In this document: positions 23,327-32,855 of the stretch, piece after piece
How positions within the stretch are numbered: the stretch's first letter is position 1
Layout: each line of letters begins with the position of its first letter
Assembly (NCBI RefSeq): GCF_007004655.1
Contig: NZ_ML660096.1
Span: 1 to 64,000, forward strand
Source: Exilibacterium tricleocarpae
GTDB taxonomy: Bacteria; Pseudomonadota; Gammaproteobacteria; Pseudomonadales; Cellvibrionaceae
DNA length: 64,000 bases
Direction of reading: 5' to 3'
Position numbers and translations under genes: made by a program
The notes under the pieces: model-generated
Told to the model about the DNA's origin: nothing
What the model saw: the letters and a program-made list of their open reading frames with translations, nothing else
Databases searched by the model: none

Positions 23327-23432
23327 AATATTTTGCTCCATAGCTTCGCTAATTTAATTCCAATACACTCGCCGGGAAAGATATCGTTTACCTAACGGCT
23401 GACCTAAAGCACCTGTTTTCTTGCACCAGCCA

Positions 23433-23933
23433 CTACTGCTTTACAACCTGACCAATTTCTTTTTCAAGGAAATACATTTGCTTGGCAAATCCTTCCAGAT
23501 CAAACTGCGAGTTCAGCGTTTCCAAAGCCTCGTTGTATTGCTGAATCCGGTACTCGTCCACAAGACTTTTTACTTTCTCAAAATTTCGGGGATAGATAAG
23601 CTCGATAAGATCTTCCCGCAAGTAAGGGCAGGATTCGCAGCCTGGGTCCGGCAGGGGAATCTTGACTTCAGGAACAGCGAAGACACGTGGATCGATATAA
23701 AGTGAAATGCACGGTATTTCACTGACGACCGAATAAGTAGGCGGGCTATACAACGATTTCACGAGGCCTCTCTGGCTCTCGCAATCTGAATAAGTTGGCC
23801 CGGAAAAAGTTACGTCGAAGTCATTGACTCCGTTGGTGAAGGTTACGGAACCGTGCCAACCGAACATTTGCGCGTAAGCAGAGTGCGCACCAATAAATAG
23901 AAACGCAACAATAGCTAAGAATTTTATTTTCAC
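23433..23933 (-). CDS. Secreted protein of unknown function
   Basis: 166 residues from GTG 23933, preceded by GAGGA at good spacing; the frame is open 31 codons further upstream with no signal. The protein begins with a signal peptide (VKIKFLAIVAFLFIGAHSAYA), then a short domain with several cysteines (about 45-110, including a CESCPYL motif) and a helical C-terminus. I do not recognise a family. It lies between the subtilase and a metalloprotease gene, all on the minus strand, with gaps of 106 and 179 bp. Confidence 0.6.
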   Translation of the reverse strand: MKIKFLAIVAFLFIGAHSAYAQMFGWHGSVTFTNGVNDFDVTFSGPTYSDCESQRGLVKSLYSPPTYSVVSEIPCISLYIDPRVFAVPEVKIPLPDPGCESCPYLREDLIELIYPRNFEKVKSLVDEYRIQQYNEALETLNSQFDLEGFAKQMYFLEKEIGQVVKQ

Positions 23934-24112
23934 AATTATTTCCTCATTAAATACAATCTTATTCCGCGGATTTATGCACGTTTTGTCAGCGCTAAATCTG
24001 GTGATAGCGAAAACAGGTACATTCACGACGAATTGTATTTTTTAGGAGGAAGGCCGCATCCAATATTAGGACAACTTCATTTACTATTCGGACAAATTGG
24101 TCGCGTGGATCC

Positions 24113-25885
24113 CTAAATAGCGATATCTCGACCAGGCTCCGTGTCTCCTTCAAGCTGTTGCACACGCATTTCCCATGCCTCTTGATAGGAAGAGGAATTG
24201 TTGTATGCAGATGGTGCACCAAAGGCTGAGTTATCAATAAGGTGCAATATATTGTCTTGCACGTGTTGCTTTCCTTGCCATTTAATGGCGAAGGAGACCC
24301 CGGCAATACCGTCATCTATCTTATGTGGCTTCTGGAGCAGCAATAGCATAGTGACTGTTGCATCATAATCCGTAGGCTTGTCGCGGTTTTCGTCATTCGG
24401 AGCAGACTCGGAGAAATTGCCATCCAGATCACCGTCCAGGAAGCCACTCAAACGAAAACCGCCATAGGGACCCAGTTCGGGATCAAAAATAGCACCGTAG
24501 TTAGAGAATGTACTGATGAATTTAAAACGATAACTACTATTTTTTGATTCAAAGTAAAAGTGTGAAAAGCGCGGCGGAAAGTGAGGCATCATCTCAACCG
24601 CTGGTTCGGCCTCCCACTGGCTATCCAGCTCTTGGTTGCCATCCCGCGGCCAGAAATCGATAGCCGGTATTTTTCTGTTTTCTTCTTTAGGAATAAACAC
24701 CGCGAAGCCTGCACCAGCATGGCCATCCAAACTAATATGAAAAGCATGAGTTGGCGGCACACCGAAATTCGGCGTAACACTGTCAAACGGCGGTGCTTCG
24801 GTTTTTGTAGAGAATTTTTTGTTGTCGTATTCAGGTAACGGGTCATTAATATCATAAAACTCAGCTTTTACATGAATAAGTGGAATGCCGCTACGCCACA
24901 TCTGATCCACACCAATACGGTCAATCGCGTGAATATCATCCGCTTCGATGGAGATAGGCTTGCCTTTGCCGGCGGATGTCATAAGGTTACCGCTCATATC
25001 CTCCCAATGACTCGCACTGCAATAGGTTAGCGGCCAGCCACAGTGAATTGGATCAAAGTAGGCCAAACCGGAACCAAACGGGGCATAATTGAGTTTTTCA
25101 TCATAAAACATGGCGTAACCGGGAAGGGTCTGACGCTTGTCGAAAGTAAGGGAGGGGGCCATGATTCCGCCGGCAAATCGGAAAACATCAAGTAACATAG
25201 GGTTTAAACGCACACCGGGATTCATCCATTGCACATCGACAATACTGGTAAACCCCAGCGCATGCCCGATTTCATGCATGGCGATACCGACAAAATCGTA
25301 TTTGTCGCTTTCAACACGGTTTTGATCGTAAAAAAAGCGACCTGCATGCCTTAAATTAAAGCTGATATGGGCATCGGCGTGATTTGCCAGGGCTGCACCG
25401 AAATGCGGATCGTTAGCAGGTGTGATACCCAGGGCTTTGGCGTTTGCCAGGCTCAAACTGATGTCGTTCATAGGTGCACCTGTGTGGAGCACAGGTATCG
25501 CCATCGGCAGGGAGGACAGTAAACTGCGTTCTGTTGCATCAGCTTCCGCCAGTAAACTGTCCCGCACCATCACTGCCGGCGCAGTGGTTCGGCCGACCTG
25601 CACCGAAGCGAGTATGGAATCGGAAACAAAGAATTCCTCTTTTTGCCAGTCGACATTGATTTTTATTGTAATCGGGTCGCTAAAGTAGCTGCTCCACATA
25701 ATACCCGCTTGTTCTATTGCATCCATTTCTACATTAGAAAGAGGAATAACACCCTTGTTAATGAACTCGAACTCAAGCGCATGAGGGAGATCGGCATAGA
25801 ATAGGAAGCAGAGAACGGCTAATTGACAAGAAGCCTGTTTAAAAAATGACTGGATTGATAACCGGGCTGGCACGAAAATACACAT
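24113..25885 (-). CDS. Secreted zinc metalloprotease (HEIGHALGFTS type)
   Basis: 590 residues from ATG 25885 (GAGG nine bases upstream). A hydrophobic export segment (LAVLCFLFYADLPHA) precedes the mature protein. The zinc site MHEIGHALGFTSIVD lies near residue 210; the family with this extended signature (NF038122-like) has the third ligand shortly after. The domain up to about residue 330 matches this protease type; the C-terminal 260 residues are beta-rich with a possible protease-associated or carbohydrate-binding role. Probably secreted and involved in polymer or protein breakdown together with the neighbouring subtilase. Confidence 0.82.
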   Translation of the reverse strand: MCIFVPARLSIQSFFKQASCQLAVLCFLFYADLPHALEFEFINKGVIPLSNVEMDAIEQAGIMWSSYFSDPITIKINVDWQKEEFFVSDSILASVQVGRTTAPAVMVRDSLLAEADATERSLLSSLPMAIPVLHTGAPMNDISLSLANAKALGITPANDPHFGAALANHADAHISFNLRHAGRFFYDQNRVESDKYDFVGIAMHEIGHALGFTSIVDVQWMNPGVRLNPMLLDVFRFAGGIMAPSLTFDKRQTLPGYAMFYDEKLNYAPFGSGLAYFDPIHCGWPLTYCSASHWEDMSGNLMTSAGKGKPISIEADDIHAIDRIGVDQMWRSGIPLIHVKAEFYDINDPLPEYDNKKFSTKTEAPPFDSVTPNFGVPPTHAFHISLDGHAGAGFAVFIPKEENRKIPAIDFWPRDGNQELDSQWEAEPAVEMMPHFPPRFSHFYFESKNSSYRFKFISTFSNYGAIFDPELGPYGGFRLSGFLDGDLDGNFSESAPNDENRDKPTDYDATVTMLLLLQKPHKIDDGIAGVSFAIKWQGKQHVQDNILHLIDNSAFGAPSAYNNSSSYQEAWEMRVQQLEGDTEPGRDIAI

Positions 25886-26183
25886 TATTCCTTTCCTCAC
25901 TCACTCCATTTAAAGCTGATGCAAACCAGTATTGTAGGGTCAGGCGGGGATTAAGCATTTAAATTTTGGACAAAGCTGTTTAATTTTTGGAACCGGCCTG
26001 GAAAAATGCGCAAGGAGGCACCGTATGGCAATACGGAAACAGAATTTCCAGTCGGTCGTGTTCGATAGATCAGGAAAAAGAGTCAGGGCCGACAGGCCGC
26101 ATTGTCCCAGAAGCGAACGTTGTTAGAGGCAACTCTTCCGGTGGTGGGGTCGGGGGTAGTGGATAACCCTGCTTCACCGGGCT
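25886..26183. other. Intergenic region with a small frame of unknown meaning
   Basis: A 33-codon frame at 26025-26126 (plus strand) has an excellent ribosome site (AAGGAGG, six bases before ATG) and a palindrome CCGTAT/ATACGG around its start. Its peptide (MAIRKQNFQSVVFDRSGKRV...) is basic and matches no family I know. It may be a real small protein, a translated leader or the remnant of a longer gene. Confidence 0.3.
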
Positions 26184-27266
26184 CTATAAGTCAGTTCTTG
26201 TTCTGGCAGACAGCCAGTCGGTAATTTTTCTTAATACAATCGGATCGATTGTCGTATTAATCCAAACATACTCTTCGACTTTCCCGGACTCCGAGGGCTG
26301 AAACAAGTGATTCAGGTTTTGAAATACAATCACCTCCGATTCAGGATTGGAAAGGGCGCTCTCCACAACGGGCGCATTTTCGACGGCTGAAACCTGCAGG
26401 TCTCTATCACCGAAGAGCGCCAGAACAGGCTTTTTGAATTGTCTGAGAGCCGGAAGCGGGTTGTAGTTCGCATAATACCGGGCCCAGTCAGAACCCCATA
26501 CCTCCATATTTGCCTTTATTTCCGTTCGTGTGGCACCGTGCGATTTCAGTCGTGCTTCAATATGGCTTCTCGCATCTGATGTCGAGACGCTTGTCTTTAA
26601 TATTTTTGTAATATCTTTAAACAAATCCTGTCCATGCTCTATGTCTTTTTGGGGCTTTCCCTGAGCACGAGTTACATCTGCTATTTGGGTCAATATGACA
26701 TCTGGCAGCAACGGCAGGGCTGCACCCGCAAGAAGCACCATAAATGCTGCCGGAACGAGCTCTGCTGCAGCTGGGGCTATATAGCCGCCCTCTGAATGGG
26801 CAACAAAACCAATTTTTTCCTGATTGACTTCGGGGAGACCTTGAAGAAAGTGGTAAGCTGCTGCGGCATCCTTTGCGAAATCCTCCATTGTCGGTTTCCA
26901 CATACCATCACTTACGAACTCTCCGGTACTATCGCCCACGCCTCTGTCATCATAGCGAAGTACGGCAAATCCACTACGGGTGAGATGATCTGACAGAACC
27001 AAGAAAGGTTTATGACCGACAGCCGTCTCATCACGATCCTGAGGGCCTGAACCTGTGATCATTATGGTCGCGGGGAATGGCCCTTCCCCATGAGGTACAG
27101 TTAACTCCCCTGCCAGAATCACATCGGTCCCCCCTCCCTTAAACTGAACGGGTTTGATGCGATACGGCCTCTTTTTTGGATTCTGCGGCCTTGGCAATAA
27201 GCCAAGCGAACTGGCACATAGAGCCACTAGCATGACTATGCCTGTAAAAAAAGAAAACTTTTTCAA
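26184..27266 (-). CDS. Exported alpha/beta hydrolase
   Basis: 360 residues with an N-terminal signal peptide (FFTGIVMLVALCASSLGLL). The core has the GSGPQDRD oxyanion segment, the nucleophile in VAHSEGGYIAP (Ser), an acid in LFGDRDLQV and a His in NLNHLFQPSESG, the usual order in the S9-like/dienelactone-hydrolase group of alpha/beta hydrolases. It probably cleaves an ester or amide outside the cytoplasm; the substrate is unknown. A helical cap region lies between the nucleophile and acid (about 185-285). Confidence 0.86.
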   Translation of the reverse strand: MKKFSFFTGIVMLVALCASSLGLLPRPQNPKKRPYRIKPVQFKGGGTDVILAGELTVPHGEGPFPATIMITGSGPQDRDETAVGHKPFLVLSDHLTRSGFAVLRYDDRGVGDSTGEFVSDGMWKPTMEDFAKDAAAAYHFLQGLPEVNQEKIGFVAHSEGGYIAPAAAELVPAAFMVLLAGAALPLLPDVILTQIADVTRAQGKPQKDIEHGQDLFKDITKILKTSVSTSDARSHIEARLKSHGATRTEIKANMEVWGSDWARYYANYNPLPALRQFKKPVLALFGDRDLQVSAVENAPVVESALSNPESEVIVFQNLNHLFQPSESGKVEEYVWINTTIDPIVLRKITDWLSARTRTDL

Positions 27267-27312
27267 TACTTTCCTCTACTTTTATACTAAGCTACCTGCC
27301 AACTGCAATGAC

Positions 27313-28656
27313 TCAGTCCGACTGCGAAACAAGGTCGCTAAAGAAGTTCTTCACCAGAACTTCTGACTCCCTCACATCCATATTGTTTTGTTTCGCCACT
27401 TTTTTTGCAATTTTGGCGATGGAAGTCTTGCCATCGACCTCGCCGGTCAATTGGGCATAGACCCGATGGGTAATGGTGAAATTACGAAAATACTGGTTTT
27501 TTGGAACAGCCTGCTGGATATCGAGAATCCAGCCGGGCATCGTCTGTGGGTTGTGCAGGGGTTTTACTGCGGCGACTTTCTGTGCCCGCCAGGTCCACAC
27601 GTGCTCCATTCGATAGCCCGCATTATAGGGGGATTTTAAATAGGGTATCTCATGGGTTTTCAGTTCCAGAATGTTAAAACCCTGCGCCTCGGCAAGCTGT
27701 TTTACCTCTTCAATGCCGTAGCAGTGCAAATCACGTTTTTGATTAAACACCAGACTGCCAAAGTTAATCCACTGCCCCCCCAACGGCAAATACTGGTTCA
27801 GCTGCTGTACAAAGCGCCCGAATGCCAGCGGTTGAATATCAACAAGCCACGGCGTGATCACCGTATTAAAAGCTTCCGGTTTAAATGCCGGTTTGGTTGC
27901 ATCACTGAACAGCAGGTGCAATCCCTGCGGCCATTGCAGGCCTTCGATCAGGTGCTCTACCGCGACAAACTCGCTGGCCCGCGGCTGTAAAGGGAATTCG
28001 TCGATACGGAGCTGTTTGCCGTCTAACAAATGCTTGAAACACATCATCAACAGTGGATTGATATCGGTGGCAACGGTAATATCCGGCTTTAATTCGCAGT
28101 GTAAATCCAATGCCAAACGACCCGCACCGGCCCCCAGCACCAGCATGTTTCCGAGGCTCTGCTGCAGGAGATGGGCCAGTACAAGGTCTTGGGTCAAGGC
28201 GTTTTCCTGCTCTCCCCACACCCAGTCGCGATACAGATTGGCCTCGTAGCTAAGCAGATTTTGGGTGCTTGGCGCCCGGTCTCTCAGCGCATCGTATACG
28301 GGTTTGCGGGTGACGCGGGCACTAACCACCGGCCGCAATAATTCACTGACACATCGCACAAAGCGTTTTTTCGCGGCCAAAAGGCGCTCCAGCCGGTCCA
28401 GTGTTGCGCCTTGGGCTTTTTTACACTCCGCCTCCAGGGCCTTGACTTCGCTTAACAACACCTGATTAAAGTGATTGAGCTTGGCTCCCCAATCCAGCAG
28501 AGAATGCTCGGCATTGGGCAAAACCCAGGGAATGTCATTGATCACAGGATAGCGCTGCGTAGCATCGTCCACCTGAAGCTGCCCGTCTACCAATTGCAGT
28601 GGTCTGCCACTAAGTGGACAAGCTAAAAGCTCACACAGTGATGCGGTCAAATTCAT
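27313..28656 (-). CDS. SAM-dependent methyltransferase, N2227-like, with Trm112-like and PqqD-like ends
   Basis: 447 residues from ATG 28656 (GGTGG eight bases upstream; the frame also opens at GTG 28668). The first 50 residues look like a Trm112-type zinc-less ribbon (LLACPLSGRPLQLVDGQLQ...YPVINDIPWVLP). The centre (about 130-340) resembles the N2227 family, which includes carnosine N-methyltransferase, with the SAM site LVLGAGAGRLALDLH and ITPWLVDIQP. The C-terminal 80 residues (TGEVDGKTSIAKIAKKVAKQNN) look like a PqqD-type winged helix, often used to bind peptide substrates. A peptide or histidine-derived methyl acceptor is possible; this is inference. Confidence 0.78.
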   Translation of the reverse strand: MNLTASLCELLACPLSGRPLQLVDGQLQVDDATQRYPVINDIPWVLPNAEHSLLDWGAKLNHFNQVLLSEVKALEAECKKAQGATLDRLERLLAAKKRFVRCVSELLRPVVSARVTRKPVYDALRDRAPSTQNLLSYEANLYRDWVWGEQENALTQDLVLAHLLQQSLGNMLVLGAGAGRLALDLHCELKPDITVATDINPLLMMCFKHLLDGKQLRIDEFPLQPRASEFVAVEHLIEGLQWPQGLHLLFSDATKPAFKPEAFNTVITPWLVDIQPLAFGRFVQQLNQYLPLGGQWINFGSLVFNQKRDLHCYGIEEVKQLAEAQGFNILELKTHEIPYLKSPYNAGYRMEHVWTWRAQKVAAVKPLHNPQTMPGWILDIQQAVPKNQYFRNFTITHRVYAQLTGEVDGKTSIAKIAKKVAKQNNMDVRESEVLVKNFFSDLVSQSD

Positions 28657-28781
28657 ATACTTTTCCACCCCACTTAAAATGATAGATTTACCCTAAGCAG
28701 CACTCTTTCTTCTGTCACAGTATTTACAACACATGCAGAAGCGGAAAAGGTGTTGAAACAACTGTTCAGAACTTGGCTTTA

Positions 28782-30374
28782 CTAGCCGTAGTATGTGGCG
28801 CTCCCCGGACCGACAGGCAGACCGAGAAGAAACACCCAAACATAAAATAATATCGTCCAGCCAAAAAGAAAGACAATGCTGTAAGGCAACATAGTGGCTA
28901 TCAAGGTGCCGATACCAAGGTCTTTTTTGTAGCGCGATGCAATGGCCAAAATCAAGCCGAAATAACTCATCATCGGTGTAATGAGATTGGTTACTGAATC
29001 GCCGATACGATAGGCCGCTTGAATCACTTCGGGTGCAAAGCCAATAAGCATCAGCATGGGTACAAAAATGGGGGCTGTTACTGCCCATTGGGCCGATGCG
29101 CTGCCCAGCGACAAGTTGACGACACCGCACATGATAATAAAGAAAACAAAGACTTCGGGGCCATCCAGGCCCAGGGTTTGCAGCAGGCTCGCGCCTTTTA
29201 CGGCCAGGACGGTACCCAGGTTGGTCCATTTGAAAAAGGCAACAAACTGAGCGGCAAAAAAGACCAGCGTAATGTACAACCCCATAGTGCCCATGCTTTT
29301 TGACATGGCATTGATTACGTCTCTGTCATTCCTCATAGTGCCGGCGGCGCGGCCGTAGACAAAACCGGTTATGCCAAAGGTGACAAAAATAAAGGCAACT
29401 ATGCCTTTTAAGAAAGGAGACCCCGCCACGGCGCCCGTTTCGGGATGGCGCAAAATGCCGTTTTCGGGCACGACAGTGGCGGCCAGCAGCAGGCAAACGG
29501 TCGCAAAGGCAATACCAGCTATTTTGAGCGCTTTTATTTCCCGCGCAGAGGGCGGCACCATTTCACGCGTATCCAGCTCTACCGAGGCTTCGCTGGGGTC
29601 ATAGGTGCCGAGCCTGGGCTCCACGATTTTCTCAGTCACAAAAGCGCCCATTGCTGCGACGACAAAGGTGCTGACAACCATGAAGTACCAATTGACCTCC
29701 GGCCCCACCACATAATCGGGGTCAATCATATGGGCGGCGGGTTCAGTAATGCCCGCCAGCAGCGGGTCGACGGTGCCGAGCAACAAGTTGGCGCTGTAGC
29801 CGCCCGATACACCGGCAAAGGCCGCCGCCAGACCCGCCAGCGGATGCCTGCCGAGCGAGTGAAAAATCATTGCCGCCAGGGGAATCAGCACCACATAGCC
29901 CAGCTCTGCGGCCGTATTCGAGACGATGCCGGCAAATACAATGGTGACTGTTACCATCCGCTTTGAGGCGTTCAACACCATGGCGCGCATGGCGGTGGCC
30001 AACAGCCCTGAATGCTCTGCCACGGCTACGCCCAGCAGCGCTACCAGCACCGTACCCAGTGGCGCAAAGCCGGTGAAATTAGTAACCAGGCCGGTGACAA
30101 TGCGCTGCAGGCCCTCGGCGTTGAGCAGTGAAATCACTTCGATCATGCCATCGGGGTCCCTGCCCTTCGCGTCGAGCGGTCGCGGATCGGCCACGGCGAT
30201 ATCGAAGTAACCCAAAATTCCGCTGAGCAGGACAATAAAGGCGGCTAAACCGGCAAATAGCGTAATCGGATGGGGGAGTAAGTTGCCCAGCCACTCGACT
30301 GTGGCCAGAAAGCGGTTGAACCAGCCGGTATTCTGGCCGTCCTTGGATTCTTTATTCGTGTCTTCTATTAACAA
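28782..30374 (-). CDS. AbgT-family transporter
   Basis: 530 residues from TTG 30374, chosen because GGGGAGG lies five bases upstream and the protein then has the length of AbgT (about 510); the frame is open 61 codons further upstream without a ribosome site. It carries about 12 membrane segments and typical AbgT sequences such as NLLPHPITLF and GVVNLSLGSASAQWAVTAPIFVPMLML. Family members import p-aminobenzoyl-glutamate or export sulfonamide-type antimetabolites. It is divergent from the phosphoesterase gene and not in an obvious folate operon, although folP lies a few kb away. Confidence 0.92.
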   Translation of the reverse strand: MLIEDTNKESKDGQNTGWFNRFLATVEWLGNLLPHPITLFAGLAAFIVLLSGILGYFDIAVADPRPLDAKGRDPDGMIEVISLLNAEGLQRIVTGLVTNFTGFAPLGTVLVALLGVAVAEHSGLLATAMRAMVLNASKRMVTVTIVFAGIVSNTAAELGYVVLIPLAAMIFHSLGRHPLAGLAAAFAGVSGGYSANLLLGTVDPLLAGITEPAAHMIDPDYVVGPEVNWYFMVVSTFVVAAMGAFVTEKIVEPRLGTYDPSEASVELDTREMVPPSAREIKALKIAGIAFATVCLLLAATVVPENGILRHPETGAVAGSPFLKGIVAFIFVTFGITGFVYGRAAGTMRNDRDVINAMSKSMGTMGLYITLVFFAAQFVAFFKWTNLGTVLAVKGASLLQTLGLDGPEVFVFFIIMCGVVNLSLGSASAQWAVTAPIFVPMLMLIGFAPEVIQAAYRIGDSVTNLITPMMSYFGLILAIASRYKKDLGIGTLIATMLPYSIVFLFGWTILFYVWVFLLGLPVGPGSATYYG

Positions 30375-30821
30375 GTCTGCCTCCCCTATGGCACATGGAT
30401 TATCTATTTTCGAGCCATGGTAACGAATTTGCCAGCTGAGCGTTAGCCTTCTCCACAAATCCGCATAAACCTTATTCATTGTTCGAAATTTTCGAGGTCT
30501 CGGGGATGAATTCCCGGAGGACAGTCCACAGTGACCCTCAGTCAAGGGGATTTCCACAATCCATTAATCTGCCGGAGAGGTTTTCCACAAGTGATCCGGC
30601 TTCCCACTGAATATGGCTTAGCACGTTAACCCAATCCAATATCCAACTCTTCTGCCGAGATTTGTAATACACTAATGCTGATCTAGGATCACGGTGACCA
30701 GCCGTCCCTCCAAAAATCATTTAGGTAACGGAGATTGTAAGAGCGCTATTTGCATGCGGTACGGTAATTTTCCCACAGCGGATCTAGAGCCTTTCTATCT
30801 CAAGAAGCAAACAGAGAACCA
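30375..30821. other. Intergenic region between AbgT and the phosphoesterase
   Basis: No coding signal. Three copies of a TCCACA core (CTCCACAAAT, TTTCCACAAT, TTTCCACAAG) lie between 30450 and 30600, each one or two mismatches from a DnaA box. They look too scattered and too poor to call an origin. Confidence 0.35.
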
Positions 30822-31568
30822 ATGAAAGTCCAATTGTTGAGTGATCTGCACATAGAATTCGAAAGCTATATATATCCAGATCATGATAGCGATGTTGTTG
30901 TTCTGGCTGGCGATATTCACGCCAAAGACCGAGGAGTTAAATGGGCTGTTCAGAATATACCCCATAAACCCGTAATATATGTCTTAGGTAACCATGAGTA
31001 CTACGGTAAAGCCTACCCAAAACTGGCTTTGCAGCTAAAAGAGCTTGCGGCAGGCACGAACATTCATGTTTTAGAAATGGATGTCGTTACTATAGATGGT
31101 GGTAATTTTCTGGGCTGTGCACTATGGACCAACTTTGAACTTTTTGGCGATCCAAGATTCGCAGGCTATCAATGCCAGCAAAGAATGAACGACTACAAAA
31201 AAATAAAAATACTGCCCGGCTATTCCAAAATTCGTTCCGTTGACACTGCAGTGGCTCATCGGCAATCTTTACAGTGGCTAGAAAAGGAATTTCAATCACG
31301 GGCGGGACAAACGAATGTGGTCATTACACACCACGATCCGTCCATAGTGTCCGTACCTGTAGGCTTGCGAGAAGACATAACAAGCGCGGCTTATGTGTCA
31401 AACATTGACAGTTTTATTGAACAATATCAACCTGATTATTGGTTACATGGACATCTTCATAACAGCTCAGACTATATGATAGGCAGATGCAGGGTTATGT
31501 GTAACCCAAAGGGATACCCTGGAGAGGAAAATATACAGTATGACCCGCTGCTCAGTTTCACTGTGTAG
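30822..31568 (+). CDS. Calcineurin-like metallophosphoesterase
   Basis: 248 residues. All metal-binding motifs of this superfamily are present in order: DLH in LLSDLHIEFE, GDI in LAGDIHAKD, GNHEYY, THHDPS and GHLH. The enzyme would cleave a phosphomonoester or phosphodiester with two metal ions. It has no signal peptide, so it is cytoplasmic. The gene is more AT-rich than the core block and stands alone just before the tRNA-Leu remnant, consistent with island DNA. Confidence 0.9.
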   Translation: MKVQLLSDLHIEFESYIYPDHDSDVVVLAGDIHAKDRGVKWAVQNIPHKPVIYVLGNHEYYGKAYPKLALQLKELAAGTNIHVLEMDVVTIDGGNFLGCALWTNFELFGDPRFAGYQCQQRMNDYKKIKILPGYSKIRSVDTAVAHRQSLQWLEKEFQSRAGQTNVVITHHDPSIVSVPVGLREDITSAAYVSNIDSFIEQYQPDYWLHGHLHNSSDYMIGRCRVMCNPKGYPGEENIQYDPLLSFTV

Positions 31569-31670
31569 TGCACCTTTACAAATAGGTTTTGGCGCTACTC
31601 ACTAAAAGCTCCGTCCGTGGGCAGACCTACCCTTGGTATTTTTAGTCAAGTTCGGTAAAGCTTCTATGTA

Positions 31671-31780
31671 AAAATACAGATACATAAAAGGTCCGGACTA
31701 CGAGCCTTTGGAGACGTTTTAAATCAATCTGGAATTCTTCGAAATCAAAAGTGGTGGCCAAGACCGGAATTGAAAGCGGC
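31671..31780 (-). repeat. Degenerate copy of the tRNA-Leu 3' end and its downstream flank (candidate att site)
   Basis: About 110 bp are roughly 85% identical to 33150-33258, in the same orientation. That second copy consists of the last part of tRNA-Leu(GAG) plus about 80 bp beyond it. Here only the T-arm/acceptor end is present and has drifted (CCA kept). Such a copy is what remains after integration of an element at a tRNA 3' end. Confidence 0.85.
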
Positions 31781-31869
31781 TCATAAGGGATCTGTTAGTT
31801 CGCTAACTCTCGGTCTAAAAGACAAAAAGTGATACAGCAACCAAATTTTGAACGAATAGGATATGGAAT
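31781..31869. other. Short AT-rich gap beside the tRNA remnant
   Basis: No gene or terminator is evident. Confidence 0.3.
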
Positions 31870-32475
31870 TCATTGTTGCGCGATGATCTTGTCCACCACC
31901 AGCTGTTCGATGATTTTCATGTCACTCGCTGCCTGAGCCTTGACCGCCGCCTGCAAGCTGGCCACCAGGTAGTACTTATTCACACCGGCCTCTTTGATAC
32001 AAAACGCCTGAATATCAAGTGCCGGAATGTCGTGACCTTGCATAACCGCCAGCGCCTGTACCAACGATTGATTGTCGTTCCAGTGAAAGAAGGCCGAAAG
32101 GCGATCCTTAACAATGTCACGGGCATGCACAATCGGTATGTTGCCAAACTCGTGTGCAATCACGGTGGTTTCAGTAATTAGTTCATCGCCGGTGGTCAGC
32201 GGAGCGCTCGGGAATTCCACGGTAATGGGGGTGGTCGTATTCTCAAAAACCCGCCCCTTTTTGTGAAAGCCGAGTTTGGCCATCGCCGCGTGCAGAGTCT
32301 TGGGTTTGGCGTAGGAGACATCAACCATGTCAATGTCTTTTGTCAGGTAGCAGTTTTGCGAATAGATCTCCACGGCCAGCCCGCCTACCACAACCACCTC
32401 GATGCCGTGATCGGCCAGATGGCTGACTATCTCTGCGGCCAGAGCAACAATCTCAACACCCGCGTAATTGCTCAC
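31870..32475 (-). CDS. Nucleotidyltransferase-like protein (AbiEii/DUF6036-like)
   Basis: 201 residues from GTG 32475, overlapping the stop of the winged-helix gene (GTGA). Near the N-terminus it has VVGGLAVEIYSQ and, after a short gap, TKDIDMV, the GG-x-A and (T)xDID pattern of Pol-beta-type nucleotidyltransferases used by AbiEii-like toxins and MNT antitoxins. The rest is helical. In AbiE-type systems the toxin modifies a cell component by transferring nucleotides and the partner wHTH protein represses. I infer the same kind of pair, but the proteins are shorter than classic AbiE and no test of toxicity exists. Confidence 0.72.
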   Translation of the reverse strand: MSNYAGVEIVALAAEIVSHLADHGIEVVVVGGLAVEIYSQNCYLTKDIDMVDVSYAKPKTLHAAMAKLGFHKKGRVFENTTTPITVEFPSAPLTTGDELITETTVIAHEFGNIPIVHARDIVKDRLSAFFHWNDNQSLVQALAVMQGHDIPALDIQAFCIKEAGVNKYYLVASLQAAVKAQAASDMKIIEQLVVDKIIAQQ

Positions 32476-32831
32476 GACTTAGTTTCCCGCACCAGGTTCA
32501 CGGCTTTGCCGGCCTTGCGCGGGCGTCGCCTGTCCATTGCCAACTCGCGGGCGAGATCGGTTGGGTAGCTTGCCAGCGCCTGTTTCAGCAGCTCTTTCAA
32601 GGGTGCAATGAACGGGTACCGCGGGTTGAGTCGAAACTGGCGCATCCCGCCCAGCGGCTGACTGGCGACGACGCCGTCGTCCTCCAAGCGCTGCAGTTGC
32701 TTTTGCACCGGAGTGAGCGCAATGCCGTAAAAATCGGCAATGCCCTTGCCGTAACCGCGCTCGCGCACGAGTAAGTAGAGTAAAATCTTCTCCTGGCTTT
32801 CGGCCCGAAGAATGCCTTTGAGGACAAACAT
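32472..32831 (-). CDS. Winged-helix protein, partner of the nucleotidyltransferase
   Basis: 119 residues. Residues about 10-65 (ESQEKILLYLLVRERGYGKGIADFYGIALTPVQKQLQRLEDDGVVASQPLGG) form a helix-turn-helix with a wing, as in MarR/ArsR-like DNA-binding proteins. The C-terminus is basic (RRRPRKAGKA). It is first in a two-gene operon with a 4-bp GTGA overlap. An imperfect inverted repeat lies just upstream of it, suited to autoregulation. Confidence 0.78.
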   Translation of the reverse strand: MFVLKGILRAESQEKILLYLLVRERGYGKGIADFYGIALTPVQKQLQRLEDDGVVASQPLGGMRQFRLNPRYPFIAPLKELLKQALASYPTDLARELAMDRRRPRKAGKAVNLVRETKS

Positions 32832-32855
32832 GGTAACTACCTTGTGGGAAAGGTT

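Noticed and set aside
30450-30600. Cluster of TCCACA cores resembling DnaA boxes
   Set aside because: Only one- or two-mismatch matches, irregular spacing and no origin gene nearby; probably chance.
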